Part shown: positions 1 through 10,329 of the stretch, one piece after another | Layout of the letters: the number at the start of each line of letters is the position of its first letter | Numbering within the stretch: the first letter of the stretch is position 1 | NCBI GenBank assembly: GCA_019188255.1 | Contig: JAETXT010000005.1 | Location: 4,092,001 to 4,156,000 of the forward strand | DNA length: 64,000 nt | Origin: Verticillium longisporum | Lineage: Eukaryota > Ascomycota > Sordariomycetes > Glomerellales > Plectosphaerellaceae | Reading direction: 5' to 3' | Made by a program: the position numbers and the translations under genes | Notes under the pieces: model-generated | The model's input: only the letters and a program-made list of their open reading frames with translations | Told to the model about the DNA's origin: nothing | The model's database searches: none

Positions 1-85
1 ATCAAACCGCCATCAACACCATCACTGAATCGGCTTCTGCATTGTTGCGATACGGACGCCGGTCTCGGTCTCCGTCGCAGCCACC

Positions 86-2176
86 ATGCAGAGGGAAGAC
101 GAGAGGCAACGGGACGCCCAGGCCGGCGTCGATGCCCGCTCGACCCCAGATCCGGCCCATCCTTCGCTCGACAACCTCACCCCCGAAGAAGCAAATCGCA
201 TCATCCACTCTCATCGCAAGGTCCGCTACGGCACCGCGTGCTGGCCATGCCGACAGCGCAAGGTCAAGTGTGACAACCAACAACCATGCGAGAACTGTGT
301 CAAGCGTGACCACCCCCAGCTTTGCTCGTACAAGCCCAATCGCACATCCTCTGGCAAGCCCACAACAACAGCGACGACGACGACGACGACGACGACAACA
401 GCCTCCGCTGCAACTGGCGAGAGCTCCGGCACGCGCAAGAGGCCACACTCTCCTGACCCTGCCACTGATGATCCCAGCCGGACACCATCACAGCGCCAGC
501 CGAGTTGGCCACGCACTTTTGCCAGTGTCGATGAGGCCGAGGCTCCCGAGAGTATCACACGCTATCTCGGTCACAACAGCATCCCTTCATTACTGCGGGA
601 ACAATCCTCATCGGCCGACGTCCACCAGGGCGGCGACATTCGTCAAGACATGCGTTCCATTCTCGGCCTCGACACCTCGGCGCCCTTTCCCCTCATGTCG
701 TCGCACCACCTGGACAGCCTGACGAGAGAAATCTCATCTGAACTGCCCTCTGACCGTGAGGTCATGAAGCTGTTTCGCACCTACAAGGAGACGCCTCAAG
801 CTTTTTGGGGCTTCGTAGTCGACATCGACGATCTTGAATCAAAGCTCATGGTCTACCTCGAGGACAGGGCTCGGAACGCGCGCAACTCGACGAAAACCAC
901 GAAACCCGTCTCTGCGTCCTGGCTTGCCATCCTCTTTGCCGTTCTCGCCGTTGGGTCTCAGTACCATGACTCCCCATTTCACATCAGGACAAGGGACTCG
1001 CAAAAGTACATTCAAATATCCTTCCATTTCCTCCGTCTCGGCAACTTTCTCCTTCGACCTACGTTTGATTCAATTCAGGCTCTCCTCCTCACCGGCTTCG
1101 TCCTGTTGAACGACATGAAGGCCGAAGCGTCCTGGGCTCTGCTCGGGTTGACATGCCGCCTGGCGCAGTCGCTCGGCCTTCACCGGCCTTTCACCCAGGA
1201 TGATCGGGAAAGCCTGCCGCCTCATCTCAAAACTAGAGAAATGATCCGTCGCAAGCTCTGGTGGACTTGCGTCTGGCATGACACCCTTACCTCTCTCTCC
1301 TTCGATCGCTCTCCTATGACCAATTTCCCCTGCTGCCCGATACCCACGGCTTCAGACGCTGGTGAAGGTAATTACACCTACCTCGAAACCATGTATCATT
1401 TGTGCGAGATCATCTCACGCCGCCTCAACCCCGACATTACCACCGCCGTGTCCTACGAGCAGATGGTTGACAACTGCCACGCTGTCGAATCTCTGCGCAC
1501 CATGATCGCACCCAACATTCAGTTCAAGGACCAGTGCAAATCCGTCGTCGATCGCCTGCAGTACTACGGCATACGTCTGCACTCTTCCTTCGTCATCTCG
1601 GTCTGCTGTCGCCCCGCCCTTCACCGCGACTGCACCCAGTTGAGTCCCGAGCAGAAGAAGTTCCTCTCCGATAAATGCCAGCATAACCTCATCGAGACGG
1701 TGCGCATGTTCCTCGCCATGCACCAGCTGTCTGTGATCCCTACACGATCCTGGGCCTATACCTATCATGGGCTTTCCTCTGCCCTCCTACTCGGCATTCT
1801 AGCCGAGACCAAAAACAGTCCCGACGTTCGCCAGCTCCAGGGCGACCTCATTGCTGCTCTTTCGGCCACGGCCGCGAAGGAGACTTCTCCTTCGGCCCAC
1901 ATTCCCAAGACAGACAAGGATATTGAGCTTTCTGGGCCTCTTCATCGCGCGCTCACGGCCCTGCGCAACATTTACGAGCACGGCTCGGTCGTCGGCTCCT
2001 CGGCCAAGCGCGAGTCTGACGCTGGCAGTGGCGTCGCCAGCGGGGCCCGTACGCCGTTGCTGTTGCACCAGCCCCCGTTTCCTTTGCAACCTTCCAACGG
2101 CAACGCACTCGCGCCGACGACAAATCCGTTGGCGTCTACGGCTTTGGACCCTCACCAGGATGCCGCACCCGCCTAG
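86..2176 (+). CDS. Zn2Cys6 fungal transcription factor, apparently truncated by in-frame TAG
   Basis: Single-exon protein of 696 aa to the first stop, probably a nuclear DNA-binding regulator. A binuclear zinc cluster is visible at residues 52-80 with Cys 52, 55, 62, 68, 71 and 80 (spacing C-x2-C-x6-C-x5-C-x2-C-x8-C). A Thr-rich run from a CAN trinucleotide repeat follows near residues 92-108. The middle (about 200-600) looks like the fungal-specific transcription factor domain, including an LGLHRPF-type segment and a WWTCVWHD stretch. The start at 86 has a good context (gccaccATG) just after the window edge. After the stop at 2174-2176 the same frame stays open except for a second TAG at 2228-2230 and runs to a TAG at 2432-2434, with a coding-looking Trp/Asp/Pro-rich tail. 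The full-length form would be about 782 residues. The regulated genes are unknown. Confidence 0.9.
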   Translation: MQREDERQRDAQAGVDARSTPDPAHPSLDNLTPEEANRIIHSHRKVRYGTACWPCRQRKVKCDNQQPCENCVKRDHPQLCSYKPNRTSSGKPTTTATTTTTTTTTASAATGESSGTRKRPHSPDPATDDPSRTPSQRQPSWPRTFASVDEAEAPESITRYLGHNSIPSLLREQSSSADVHQGGDIRQDMRSILGLDTSAPFPLMSSHHLDSLTREISSELPSDREVMKLFRTYKETPQAFWGFVVDIDDLESKLMVYLEDRARNARNSTKTTKPVSASWLAILFAVLAVGSQYHDSPFHIRTRDSQKYIQISFHFLRLGNFLLRPTFDSIQALLLTGFVLLNDMKAEASWALLGLTCRLAQSLGLHRPFTQDDRESLPPHLKTREMIRRKLWWTCVWHDTLTSLSFDRSPMTNFPCCPIPTASDAGEGNYTYLETMYHLCEIISRRLNPDITTAVSYEQMVDNCHAVESLRTMIAPNIQFKDQCKSVVDRLQYYGIRLHSSFVISVCCRPALHRDCTQLSPEQKKFLSDKCQHNLIETVRMFLAMHQLSVIPTRSWAYTYHGLSSALLLGILAETKNSPDVRQLQGDLIAALSATAAKETSPSAHIPKTDKDIELSGPLHRALTALRNIYEHGSVVGSSAKRESDAGSGVASGARTPLLLHQPPFPLQPSNGNALAPTTNPLASTALDPHQDAAPA

Positions 2177-2434
2177 GCAGAAATGGAGCAGAACGGCACA
2201 CCCAACCCGCCCGACTACCCCGGCGGCTAGCCGGGCGTAAACCCGCCTCCCCAGGGCCCGGGCTTTGACGGACACGCGGGAATCGATGCGGCGACGTACA
2301 TGTCGCCGATGGACCTGTACGAGTCGATCTGGTGGGAGTCGCCGGATCCGTGGAACTCGGGGGTTGATGCGATGAACTTGGACTTTACGGCTCATCCGCC
2401 GCCAGGACAGCCGCAGCAGCAGTATTATTTCTAG
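2177..2434 (+). pseudogene. In-frame C-terminal extension of the Zn2Cys6 regulator, cut off by two TAG codons
   Basis: Continues in the same frame as the upstream regulator for 86 codons including the final stop. The part after the second TAG encodes YMSPMDLYESIWWESP followed by an acidic/Pro-Gln tail, which resembles the acidic end of fungal zinc-cluster activators rather than random 3' UTR. Both internal stops (2174-2176 and 2228-2230) sit where CAG would keep the reading. I found no GT-AG intron of length 3n that would remove both. Confidence 0.6.
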
Positions 2435-3280
2435 GTCTTCCCTTACGGATGAGCACGTGGCTTTCCTGGGTAGTTTGTCACGTTTTCGTGCATCAGGTAG
2501 CGAACAGGTAGCGTCTTTCCTGGGTTTGGCGTTGGGGGTCTGGGCGTAGTATGATCTGGACCCGGCCTGACAGCTGATGTGGCAAGCTTTGATTCCTCTG
2601 ATGCCTTTTCTTCGGTATGTGGTTTGAATCAGGACATCTCACACGTCAGAGAGATAGATACCCGTTGTACAAGAGTGCTGTCCCTCTGGTCAGGGAGCAT
2701 CGCTCGGTCCGGGCATTGGGAGACTGCACTCCAGCGTTGTCTGGTTGGAATTATAATTCAAAAAAGCTTGATCTTCAAAGCCTTGCGGGTTCATGAGAAG
2801 GACTGCTCTTGTATTCTGTCACATCACATGCAACATGGTGTAAGTCATATATCATCACTATGTTGCCGTCCTCGTAACCGTAACACGTTGATTGCCATGG
2901 GTATATCCTCTTCATTATACACAACGCTTCCGCGCGTTCAAACTATCCACAAGCAGCAGGGAAAAAAACAACATGCAAGAAAGAAAAAGAATGGGTGACG
3001 AGGAGGTTGCCGGGTATGTATGAGCCTCTTGCGAGGCACCACCCTCGTCATGGCATGGTGCACGGAGAAATCTCTTTTCCCTCGTGTTCGTTTTATTTCC
3101 CTTCCTTCTTCCTCTCCTCTTCTCTTCTCGTCTTCCTCCCCCGTACCTGGCCGCGCAGCAAGCAAGCAAACGAGAGGGTATAATTCAAAGCCAGGCGCGC
3201 AGCACCAAAAAAAAAAGAAGAAGCAAGAGAATGAAATCAAAAAAAGGGCAGCAGAAATTCATCTTTATGCTGCCGTATCT
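2435..3280. other. Convergent intergenic region
   Basis: Lies between the 3' ends of the regulator and the ELMO gene, so it should hold both 3' UTRs and terminators. It contains a strongly pyrimidine-rich tract at about 3068-3140 and an A-rich stretch at about 3206-3245. No credible coding sequence or RNA gene was seen. Confidence 0.6.
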
Positions 3281-5584
3281 CTACACCTCGTAGTAGTAAT
3301 CCTCCTCGAGGCCGGCGCGGCTCGGCACAACGCCGGCGCCGGGCGGGGGCCCCGCGTAGGCGGCCTCGACGCGGACGTTGAGCAGGCGAATCTTGAGGCC
3401 GTACTCGCTGACGAGGCCGACGAGTTTGTTCGTCTCGGCCGTGATGGGCGCCTGGTTGAGGAGCATGAGGAGGCCGTCGAGCCACTCGGACGCGGCGCTG
3501 TGGTTGACGGGGTGCAGGGCGAGGACGGCCGACTCGCCGGCGCTCGGGTCCGACGGGTCGGCGAAGCGGAAAATGGTAATCTTGGTCGACGAGCCCGTTA
3601 GGCCGGCGGCGGCTGTCGTCGGCGTCGGCGTCGGGCCGCCGTGGCCGCTGACGTGGGGGTGGCTGTGGCCGTTGACGAGGAGGTTCTTGACGGTCGCGGC
3701 GCTGGCGGCGTCGTCGGGGGCCGAGACGTTGGAGACGACGGAGGAGATGGTGCCGAGGTCGACTTTTTCGGTCAGCGTGTCGAGGCCCGGTTCTTGCGGG
3801 GTGCGCGTCACGAAATCGGCGTAGTGCAGGAAGCGGCGGTTGTGGGAGAGCTTGGCGAAGCGCCAGGGCATGGGCGTGTAGAGCCTGCGGCGCGGGGGCT
3901 CGTCGCCGCTCTCGGTAGCGTTGGTGTCGCGGCGCGGCAGGGGCTTGGAGAACCAGGCGCCCTGGAGTAGGCAGCGGACGCGCTGCTCCTTGACGAACTG
4001 CAGGGCTTCCTGCTTGAGCTCCTCGCGGACCTGGTAGAGGTGCTGGCCCCAGGCGTCCTCGAAGGAGAGCTCGAGGAGCTCCATCTGGAGCTCGCGCAGG
4101 CGGGCGCAGTCGTGCTCGGCGAGGTCGTCCTCGACCTCGAGGACGTCGCGCGTGCGGGCGGCACGGCCAACGACCTGCTCGACGAGGATGCGCACGAGCT
4201 CGGTGACCTTGTCAAAGTCGGCCTGCGCGGCGCCCGTCGCCTTCCAAAGGCGGAAAAAGGCGAGCAGGCCGGCCGTGTGCAGGCGCGACCACTGCAGCAG
4301 CAGCGGGCGGAAGAGCTTGTCGTTGTTCTTGGCCGACACGTCGAGGCCCTGGTAGCCCTTGTGCTCCTCGGCCTCGGCCCTGTCGACGTCAAAGTGGTCG
4401 TAGAGGATCATGGTGACGGCGAGGCTGGCGCGCGCGATGGGGCAGCGTTCGTGCAGGGGCCGCGTCGACTGCTCGAGGAGTATCTTCTGGAAGCCGTCCT
4501 CGTGCTTGCGCACGTAGTCGGTGAGGTCCATCATGCCGAGGAAGCCCGTCACGTCGAATTCCTGGGCCGGGCTCTCCGTCTCGAAGCCGAGTCGTCGCCA
4601 CTTTTCGGGATTGTGCCGTCGACTGCCCTTCCTTGTCGTCATGGCCGCCACCGTGTCGGCTTGCTCGTCTCTGTTGGACGCGATGCCGTTGACGGCAGGG
4701 CGGTCGGGCGCGCTCGCAATGTGGAGGCCCTTGAGACCTCTCCGGTGCTCGGGGCGCTCGACGTCGACGCGGACCTCGCGCCACTTGCGCAGCAGGAGCT
4801 TGGTCAGGGACTGAAAGTCGAGGAGGGGGTGGGCGAGATCCTGGAGGGCCGAGCTCTGCATGAGGTTGTAGACGGCCTTGATAAGACCGAGATCTTGCAG
4901 CCGCTTGATGAACTTGGACCACTCCTCCATGGGGGCGCCCTGGGCGGCGGCGGCGGCGGCGGCGGCCGACGACTTGGTGGCCCGGCCGACGGGGGCGGGC
5001 CCGCGGGCGGCGGGCTCGCTCGAGGCAGCGGCCCCGATGGGGGCGTTGGTGGGGATGAGGGCGTTGGCGCAGAGGGCGTGGTCGGCGGACTGCAGCTGGG
5101 CGATGACGAGCTCGAAGAAGTGCGGGTAGACGGCGACGGCGGGCTTCAGGGCGCGGAAGCCAAAGGACCCGGGCAGTCTCGCGCCGGCGGTGGCGGGGTT
5201 GCGTGCGCCCGCGTCGGACTGCGAGTGGCTGACGAGGGCGACGAGGATGGACATGGCGCCGCGCAGAATGTTGACGAGGGGGTTCGTGACGATGAGCTCG
5301 ACGACGCGCTCGACGAGGTCGCCGGCAGCGGGACCCTCGAATATGTCCCAGCCCATGTCAACCTCGAGCAGGCGGGTCAGGCTCTGCAGGGAGTAGGCCA
5401 AGGTGTTGCCGCCGGTGCTCATAATCAGGCGGCGCAGTATGACGAGGCCACCGGAGGAGATGAAGACGTCGGCAAAGGCGGGGTCGTTTATGGAGGACTG
5501 GAGCTTGAAGACGGCCATCTTGCGGGCGGCATCCTCGTCGGAGGCCAGCCGCGACAGGAGCGCGGGGATGTCTGCTTGGTCCAT
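3281..5584 (-). CDS. ELMO/CED-12 domain protein with C-terminal PH-like region
   Basis: Intronless gene for 767 aa. Residues 1-180 are helical, armadillo-like repeats. An Ala-rich linker follows at about 200-215, then a helical segment at 220-270. The ELMO core is about 335-540 (TGFLGMMDLTDYVRK and the LLLQWSRLH region), and the last about 200 residues form a PH-like region ending in an acidic/Tyr tail. In animals ELMO proteins partner DOCK-type exchange factors to activate Rac during engulfment and cytoskeletal remodelling. Fungal members have the same core, and a role with a DOCK-like GEF in Rac/Cdc42 polarity is inferred. The start at 5584 gives a sensible N-terminus and is preceded by a trinucleotide-repeat leader. 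Confidence 0.88.
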   Translation of the reverse strand: MDQADIPALLSRLASDEDAARKMAVFKLQSSINDPAFADVFISSGGLVILRRLIMSTGGNTLAYSLQSLTRLLEVDMGWDIFEGPAAGDLVERVVELIVTNPLVNILRGAMSILVALVSHSQSDAGARNPATAGARLPGSFGFRALKPAVAVYPHFFELVIAQLQSADHALCANALIPTNAPIGAAASSEPAARGPAPVGRATKSSAAAAAAAAQGAPMEEWSKFIKRLQDLGLIKAVYNLMQSSALQDLAHPLLDFQSLTKLLLRKWREVRVDVERPEHRRGLKGLHIASAPDRPAVNGIASNRDEQADTVAAMTTRKGSRRHNPEKWRRLGFETESPAQEFDVTGFLGMMDLTDYVRKHEDGFQKILLEQSTRPLHERCPIARASLAVTMILYDHFDVDRAEAEEHKGYQGLDVSAKNNDKLFRPLLLQWSRLHTAGLLAFFRLWKATGAAQADFDKVTELVRILVEQVVGRAARTRDVLEVEDDLAEHDCARLRELQMELLELSFEDAWGQHLYQVREELKQEALQFVKEQRVRCLLQGAWFSKPLPRRDTNATESGDEPPRRRLYTPMPWRFAKLSHNRRFLHYADFVTRTPQEPGLDTLTEKVDLGTISSVVSNVSAPDDAASAATVKNLLVNGHSHPHVSGHGGPTPTPTTAAAGLTGSSTKITIFRFADPSDPSAGESAVLALHPVNHSAASEWLDGLLMLLNQAPITAETNKLVGLVSEYGLKIRLLNVRVEAAYAGPPPGAGVVPSRAGLEEDYYYEV

Positions 5585-5594
5585 GGTCCAGACT

Positions 5595-5603
<9 letters not shown>

Positions 5604-5625
<22 letters not shown>

Positions 5626-5654
5626 ACGCAGCAGCAGCAGCAGCAGCAGCAGCA
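5604..5654. repeat. GCG/GCA trinucleotide repeat in the ELMO 5' leader
   Basis: Seven GCG units, one GAC, then nine GCA units (plus strand), starting about 20 bp upstream of the ELMO ATG. Read on the gene's strand this is a CTG/CGC repeat in the 5' UTR. Such runs are length-variable and could form structure in the leader. Confidence 0.9.
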
Positions 5655-6297
5655 GCGGCAGAGGATCGTGGTGGTGGGCGCCAAGGAGAAATGTCGGGAT
5701 GGGCGTCAGCGAGGAAGTCGGAGTCGGAGTCGGCACGTGGTGCAGATCATGATCTTTTGGCGGTGGTGCGATTCGAGAAGGACATGGATGAAGAGACGAC
5801 GAGGCTCGCGTCAGGCGTTGTTGGCCTTGCCTTGCGGTCTGACGTGACGTGGCTTGAATGTTCGTGCTGGTCGTGGGGTCGGATCGCCTGCCGAGGGGTG
5901 CAACCAGAGCCAGAGGAGAGTCAGAGTCGAAGAAAGGGCGAAGAATGAATGGGGAGATAGGGACGGTGAATGTAATTGTCGAGGTTTGGGATTTGGGATC
6001 CAAAGGGTCCATGCGCACGCACAGCAGCCAGTCGATGCAGGGGTTCAGCACATTATCCGCGACTCGTGCGCTGGGCCAATGAGGCTGCCTCGCTAGTGCC
6101 CCGCGTTCCGAGCTGCAGCATTCAGTGCCTGGATTTGTGCTCATCTGGCCAGGGTCCATATAGCATGTGTGTTTGCTTGTCTTGTCTGTTGGGTTGGCAT
6201 GATTGATGGTTGAGCCTTGCTTGCAGCCTCGTTTGCAGCCTCGTGCGAGGAGGGTCACGAGATGTGTGTTCTTGCACGATGCGGCTGTGGCTGCCCC

Positions 6298-6358
6298 AAG
6301 GCACCTGCAAGGCACCTGCCCCCGCAGTGGCCATGGGCAGGTGCCTTGGAGGTGCCTT
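6298..6358. repeat. 24-bp inverted repeat with 13-bp loop
   Basis: The left arm 6298-6321 and right arm 6335-6358 are reverse complements with a single mismatch, separated by 6322-6334. Each arm is itself two copies of an AAGGCACCT unit. The stem abuts the sulfatase remnant. It is not a terminator of any gene I recognise. Confidence 0.85.
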
Positions 6359-6360
6359 TC

Positions 6361-6614
6361 ACATCCATCCTTAGCAAGAGTGACACAGACTGGGAGCCAG
6401 AATTCAATGATCCTGCCACCAAACCCATCCGCTTCTTCAAAGTCGTATCACAGCCGGTCCACGTCGAGGACGACCGCTTCGTGAGACAGCTCCCGCAGCT
6501 TTGGTACTCGTCTGACGGATACACCGACAAGATGATCGACTACCTCGATGACCGCTCCAGCCAAGACGAAGAGCAACCCTGTTTCGCCTGTCTCCCCTAC
6601 AGCACCCCCCACTG
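6361..6614 (+). pseudogene. Arylsulfatase-family fragment (pseudogene)
   Basis: An open stretch encodes about 80 residues that match the middle of fungal type I sulfatases: a DWEPEF element, then LWYSSDGYTDKMIDYL, an acidic linker, and the PFFAFLPFSAPHW-like segment (here PCFACLPYSTPH) that normally leads into the next conserved block. It ends at TGA 6613-6615, exactly where the family usually has Trp (TGG). Neither the N-terminal CxPSR active-site region nor the C-terminal half could be found, so this is a remnant and not an enzyme. It starts directly after the 24-bp inverted repeat. Confidence 0.7.
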
Positions 6615-6615
6615 A

Positions 6616-7605
6616 CCGCATCACGATCTGACTGCGATTGCTCCATTTCGTATCGCCCAGGAAGAACGCCAAGCGTCTGAACGCACGTCACCAAAGTCTG
6701 TCGACAGCAGCCGTGTTGATGAGAGGTCCCCAGCGAGGGCACCGCCTGGTATCCCAACAGCAGTAAGCCCGGCTTCATTGCATGCCAATATTGACGGGAA
6801 ACAAGTCATGACCATTCAATTGGAGCCATGCCGCACACGGAAGGTTGGGGACCGCCTGATCTTCCCTCGTCGGATTTTATGACGGACGGGACCGAGAAAT
6901 TCGTCATTCGAATGCCACCGTTGGCAAGTTTTTGAAGAGCCGGCGGGTCGGTTTCACCTTCGTACGGCGAGATGTCACAGGAGCCTGGGTCATCAGCGAC
7001 AATGAACAGGAAGTTCGGGCGTTTCCCTGTGGCGCTTTGCGCGAGCCCCGGCGGCTCGGAATGCCAAGCCCCGGCTCTCGGCTGTCAGGTGGACCGGGGG
7101 GACCTTTGTTGCTCGGTTCTCGCCTCCCTTGACGTCGTATTGTGCCTGCGGCACCGAGCTCTCAGTTTGATTCATTCTGGCCAGATCACACCCCAGCAAA
7201 ATCATCACAGAAGTATAGTCATGAACTTCGCTTCTCTTCAGCTCTCGAGACGGGATTAGCACAAAGCCAGTTCTCTCGACGAAAGACACTGCGAACACAC
7301 CTCCCACGCAAGCCACCAAGCCCGGATCCGCCCGTCCCAGGACTGCGGATTGGAAACTATACACCAGAAGAACCGTTGGCTTCGCTGCTCCACATATCGA
7401 TTGCGACACCAATCTATGTTCATCACGTCTGTGGCTAGGTCAGGTCATGGCAACGATATATAAGATCTGGAACCTGTATAAGATCTGGAACCTGGACACG
7501 AGCCTCCGGGTCTGTTGAAGAACTCCCTGGTCGTCCCTCATGCGCCGCGTCCACCAAGCTTCTCGACTGCTGGATCACAGGACGTCTGAAGTCTAGCTGC
7601 CCAAG
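6616..7605. other. Intergenic, upstream of the sugar transporter
   Basis: No gene was recognised. The first part may hold further decayed sulfatase sequence but no motif is convincing. The distal part is the presumed promoter of the transporter and contains a tandem duplication at about 7457-7491. Confidence 0.5.
7457..7491. repeat. Tandem duplication with TATAAGATCT core
   Basis: The unit tataagatctggaacctg occurs twice back to back, about 120-150 bp before the transporter ATG at 7606. Each copy carries a TATAAGATCT palindrome-like core. It may duplicate a TATA element or a regulator site. Confidence 0.75.
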
Positions 7606-9569
7606 ATGTTGACGTTTCTGCGAGATCACAACTACAACGTTTCGAAACATATCACTTCCAACCTGCTGATGGCCGTCATGGTCCTCTGCACGAGCGTCTT
7701 GACCTTTGGTTTCGAGACATCAATTCTATCCACCATTCAGGCCATGGACCGTAGGTCTTCTTTTTCATCTTCGAGACTATGATGGGAAAGTTTGCTGAAA
7801 CGATAGCGGACGCGTAGCTTTCGAAAGGAGATTTGGTGACATAAATCCGGTTACGGGGAAGTATTCCATCTCGGCAAGCAAGCTCGCTTACCTGAATTCC
7901 TTCCCCCTTATCACGTATGCCATTGGCGTCGTGGTAGCTGCGCAGATCAGCGAGAGAAGAGGCCGTCGCATTATTCTCTTGATTATGAACACCATCTGCA
8001 TCGGAGGTGTCTTTCTGTCGCTCTTCGCCAAGAACTATGGACAGTCCTTGGGCGGCAGATTGCTTATACAGACACATGTCGGCATGGAAGCTTACCTCGT
8101 ACCCATGTTCATTGCGGAGCTCGTGCCAGCCGCGGTTCGAGGTTCTAGTACGTTGCGGAACCATCATGCACCACGGGGGGCCCAGAATTGACATTTTTGT
8201 ATGTTAGTGGTTGCGACGTATGCCCTCTCGCACATTTTTGCGGCCTTTATCGGAGCCATTGTCACGAACTTCACCAGCCGAATCGACGGCGACGCGAGTT
8301 GGCGCATCCCTGTGGGGTTAATCATGATATTTCCTGTCCTCGCCTTGGCTTTCAGCTTCCTGGTACCCGAGTCTCCTCGTTGGCTGCTCCGTAAGGGACG
8401 CTTTGACGAGGCTGCCGACAGCATATATTATCTCCGAGGCGCCGTCAAAGAGTACCCTGCTGAGGCGGAGGCTCGACTTATACTCGAGACGATCGAGAAC
8501 GCAGAAACCCAGGGTCGTTGGAGGGATCTGTTCAAGGGCACCAATACTGTGAGTGGCTACTCCATGACTTCATCCTAACTATCGCGTCTAACAAATAGCA
8601 CAGCGCCGAACTTGGGTTGGTATTCTTGCCGCAGCCTCCACGCAATTGACTGGCCAAACCTTCGCGAGCAACTAGTCAGTCTCCAATCCTCTCCCCTAAA
8701 TTGTCATACTGTGACGTAACTGACCCCTTCCAGTGGCGCAATCTTCCTGAAGTCACTGAATGTCATGGATCCGTTCACGGCTACGTTAATCAAGCGCTCA
8801 ATCATCCTGGTTGGATGCATCTTTGTTATTTTGTTTGTCGAGCGCGTTGGCAGGAGGCGGCTCAGCCTCATCGTCGGCTCATTGTGCGCAACTTCTTTAC
8901 TAGTCATGGGAGGACTCGGCACCGTTGCCTCGCGCTCCACCGTCGAGAACAATACTCTTCTCACCATGACCATTCTTTTCCCCATGCTCTACATGATCGG
9001 CTTCGGCTCCACGTACGTATCATACAGATCCTCTCTCATGCCGGCCTCTCTAACTGACTCGATACTTAACAGGATGCAAGTTGTCAAGTCAGAGCTTCCA
9101 CATACAAGTCTCCGCGACAAATCCATCATGATCCACTTGAGTGTCGCAAATGCGTGCAACTTTCTCACAACGTTCACTCTCCCCTACTTGCTGAAAGCGC
9201 CGTACGCAAACCTTGGGCCCAAGGTTGGCTTTGTCTACGGAAGTATTTGCGTGGTCATTGTCATTCTGCTGTTCTTTTTCATACCAGAAATGACTAAGAG
9301 GTAAGTGATCCTTTCCTCTCAGTGTCAGTCTGGTCACCGTACTAATGATAGATAGATCTCTTGAGGAGATCGATGAGATGATGGACGCCAAAGTGCCAGC
9401 CCGGAGAACTCGGAGTATGTTTTCCTCCACGATCCAGAATAGACTTTGTAAAAGAGCTGACAAGATTGCAGGCTGGAAATCGTCTGGCTTGGGCTCCAAA
9501 CTGACCGAACTGGACAATGGCAACATGGAGGCTGTGAAAAGCAAGCTGGAGGCAGCTGTGCGACATTGA
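7606..9569 (+). CDS. MFS sugar transporter (alpha-glucoside/hexose permease type), 8 exons
   Basis: Spliced CDS of 1551 nt, 516 aa. Exons: 7606-7750, 7818-8147, 8208-8548, 8604-8674, 8734-9012, 9073-9300, 9356-9414, 9472-9569. All seven introns are GT-AG, 55-67 nt, and every junction restores frame. The plasma-membrane sugar porter signatures are visible: an early MDPFERRFGD loop, ERRGRR after TM2, PESPRWLLRKGR after TM6, ERVGRRR in the second half, and about 12 hydrophobic segments. The layout resembles fungal maltose/alpha-glucoside proton symporters more than hexose facilitators, but the substrate is inferred. Its neighbours in this island (bZIP, reductase, sulfatase remnant) suggest an accessory nutrient-use locus. 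No lesion was seen. Confidence 0.92.
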
Positions 9570-10329
9570 CCAACTGAATTCAAGGCTATCAAGCGGCAGC
9601 ACAAGTCTACACCATCCACGATTATCATTATGGGCCACGCAGATAGAAAGTGTCAGGTGGCCTGGCGGAGCCACCGAACAGGGGGGGCCGATTAGGGGCT
9701 AAGGGCTACGAGAACGTGTATATAAGGACTGCGGAGGGCCCTCCAAGCTGCGGAGGGCCAGAATTCAGATGTATTCCGACCCCAGACCTATATTCTATTG
9801 CTGCGGACCACGTGTGGAAGACCTCTTCACTCTGCTCCAAATCAAGCACTGACACAGGGCTTCAACAGGCCAACTTTGTGACACCTCTCATGCACACGGG
9901 TCCACTTGACTGATTTGTGACCATTCAGAGTTTGAATCCCCCCCGAGATGTACTCGCGTTGGTGACGGTTCGCATTGTGCATTGGGGCCTGACTGCTTCT
10001 GGACCAGCTGCACCAACTGTTGGTACCTATATTAAGCTACCTTCCCCACACGTCTTTCATAACCGTCATTAGCAAGTTATGGTGAGGAATATTAAGAATC
10101 AGATGCACACCAGCTCGATTCCATCAGGAGAGCTACTTCGGGACCAATTAAAAGCACTCCCATGATAAAACAACTTGTGAGGGCTAGGTATCTGGATCAA
10201 AGTACGATTGAGAGCTCCCTTCCGGGTTTGGCTTTCTTCAGACTAGAAACGCTAACGACTTCAATATAGGCAACCGTGTTGTTACCTAAAGTACCTAATG
10301 AATTACGGCCAAGTCGATTGATTTTACCA
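9570..10329. other. Intergenic between transporter and kinase-like gene
   Basis: No clear coding sequence. A plausible small first exon and intron for the downstream gene lie at its end: ATG at 10162, donor GTGAGG at 10177, branch GCTAAC, acceptor ATATAG ending at 10269. Confidence 0.5.

Noticed and set aside
42..722. Long plus-strand frame overlapping the zinc-cluster regulator
   Set aside because: It is the shadow of the 86-2176 frame; Arg/Ser/Pro-rich content without motifs.
4040..5752. 570-aa plus-strand frame opposite the ELMO gene
   Set aside because: Gly/Glu/Val-rich antisense of a GC-rich coding region; the minus strand has recognisable ELMO sequence.
9905..9960. T-arm-like sequence (GTTTGAATCC) suggesting a tRNA
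   Set aside because: No acceptor, D or anticodon stems could be matched around it.
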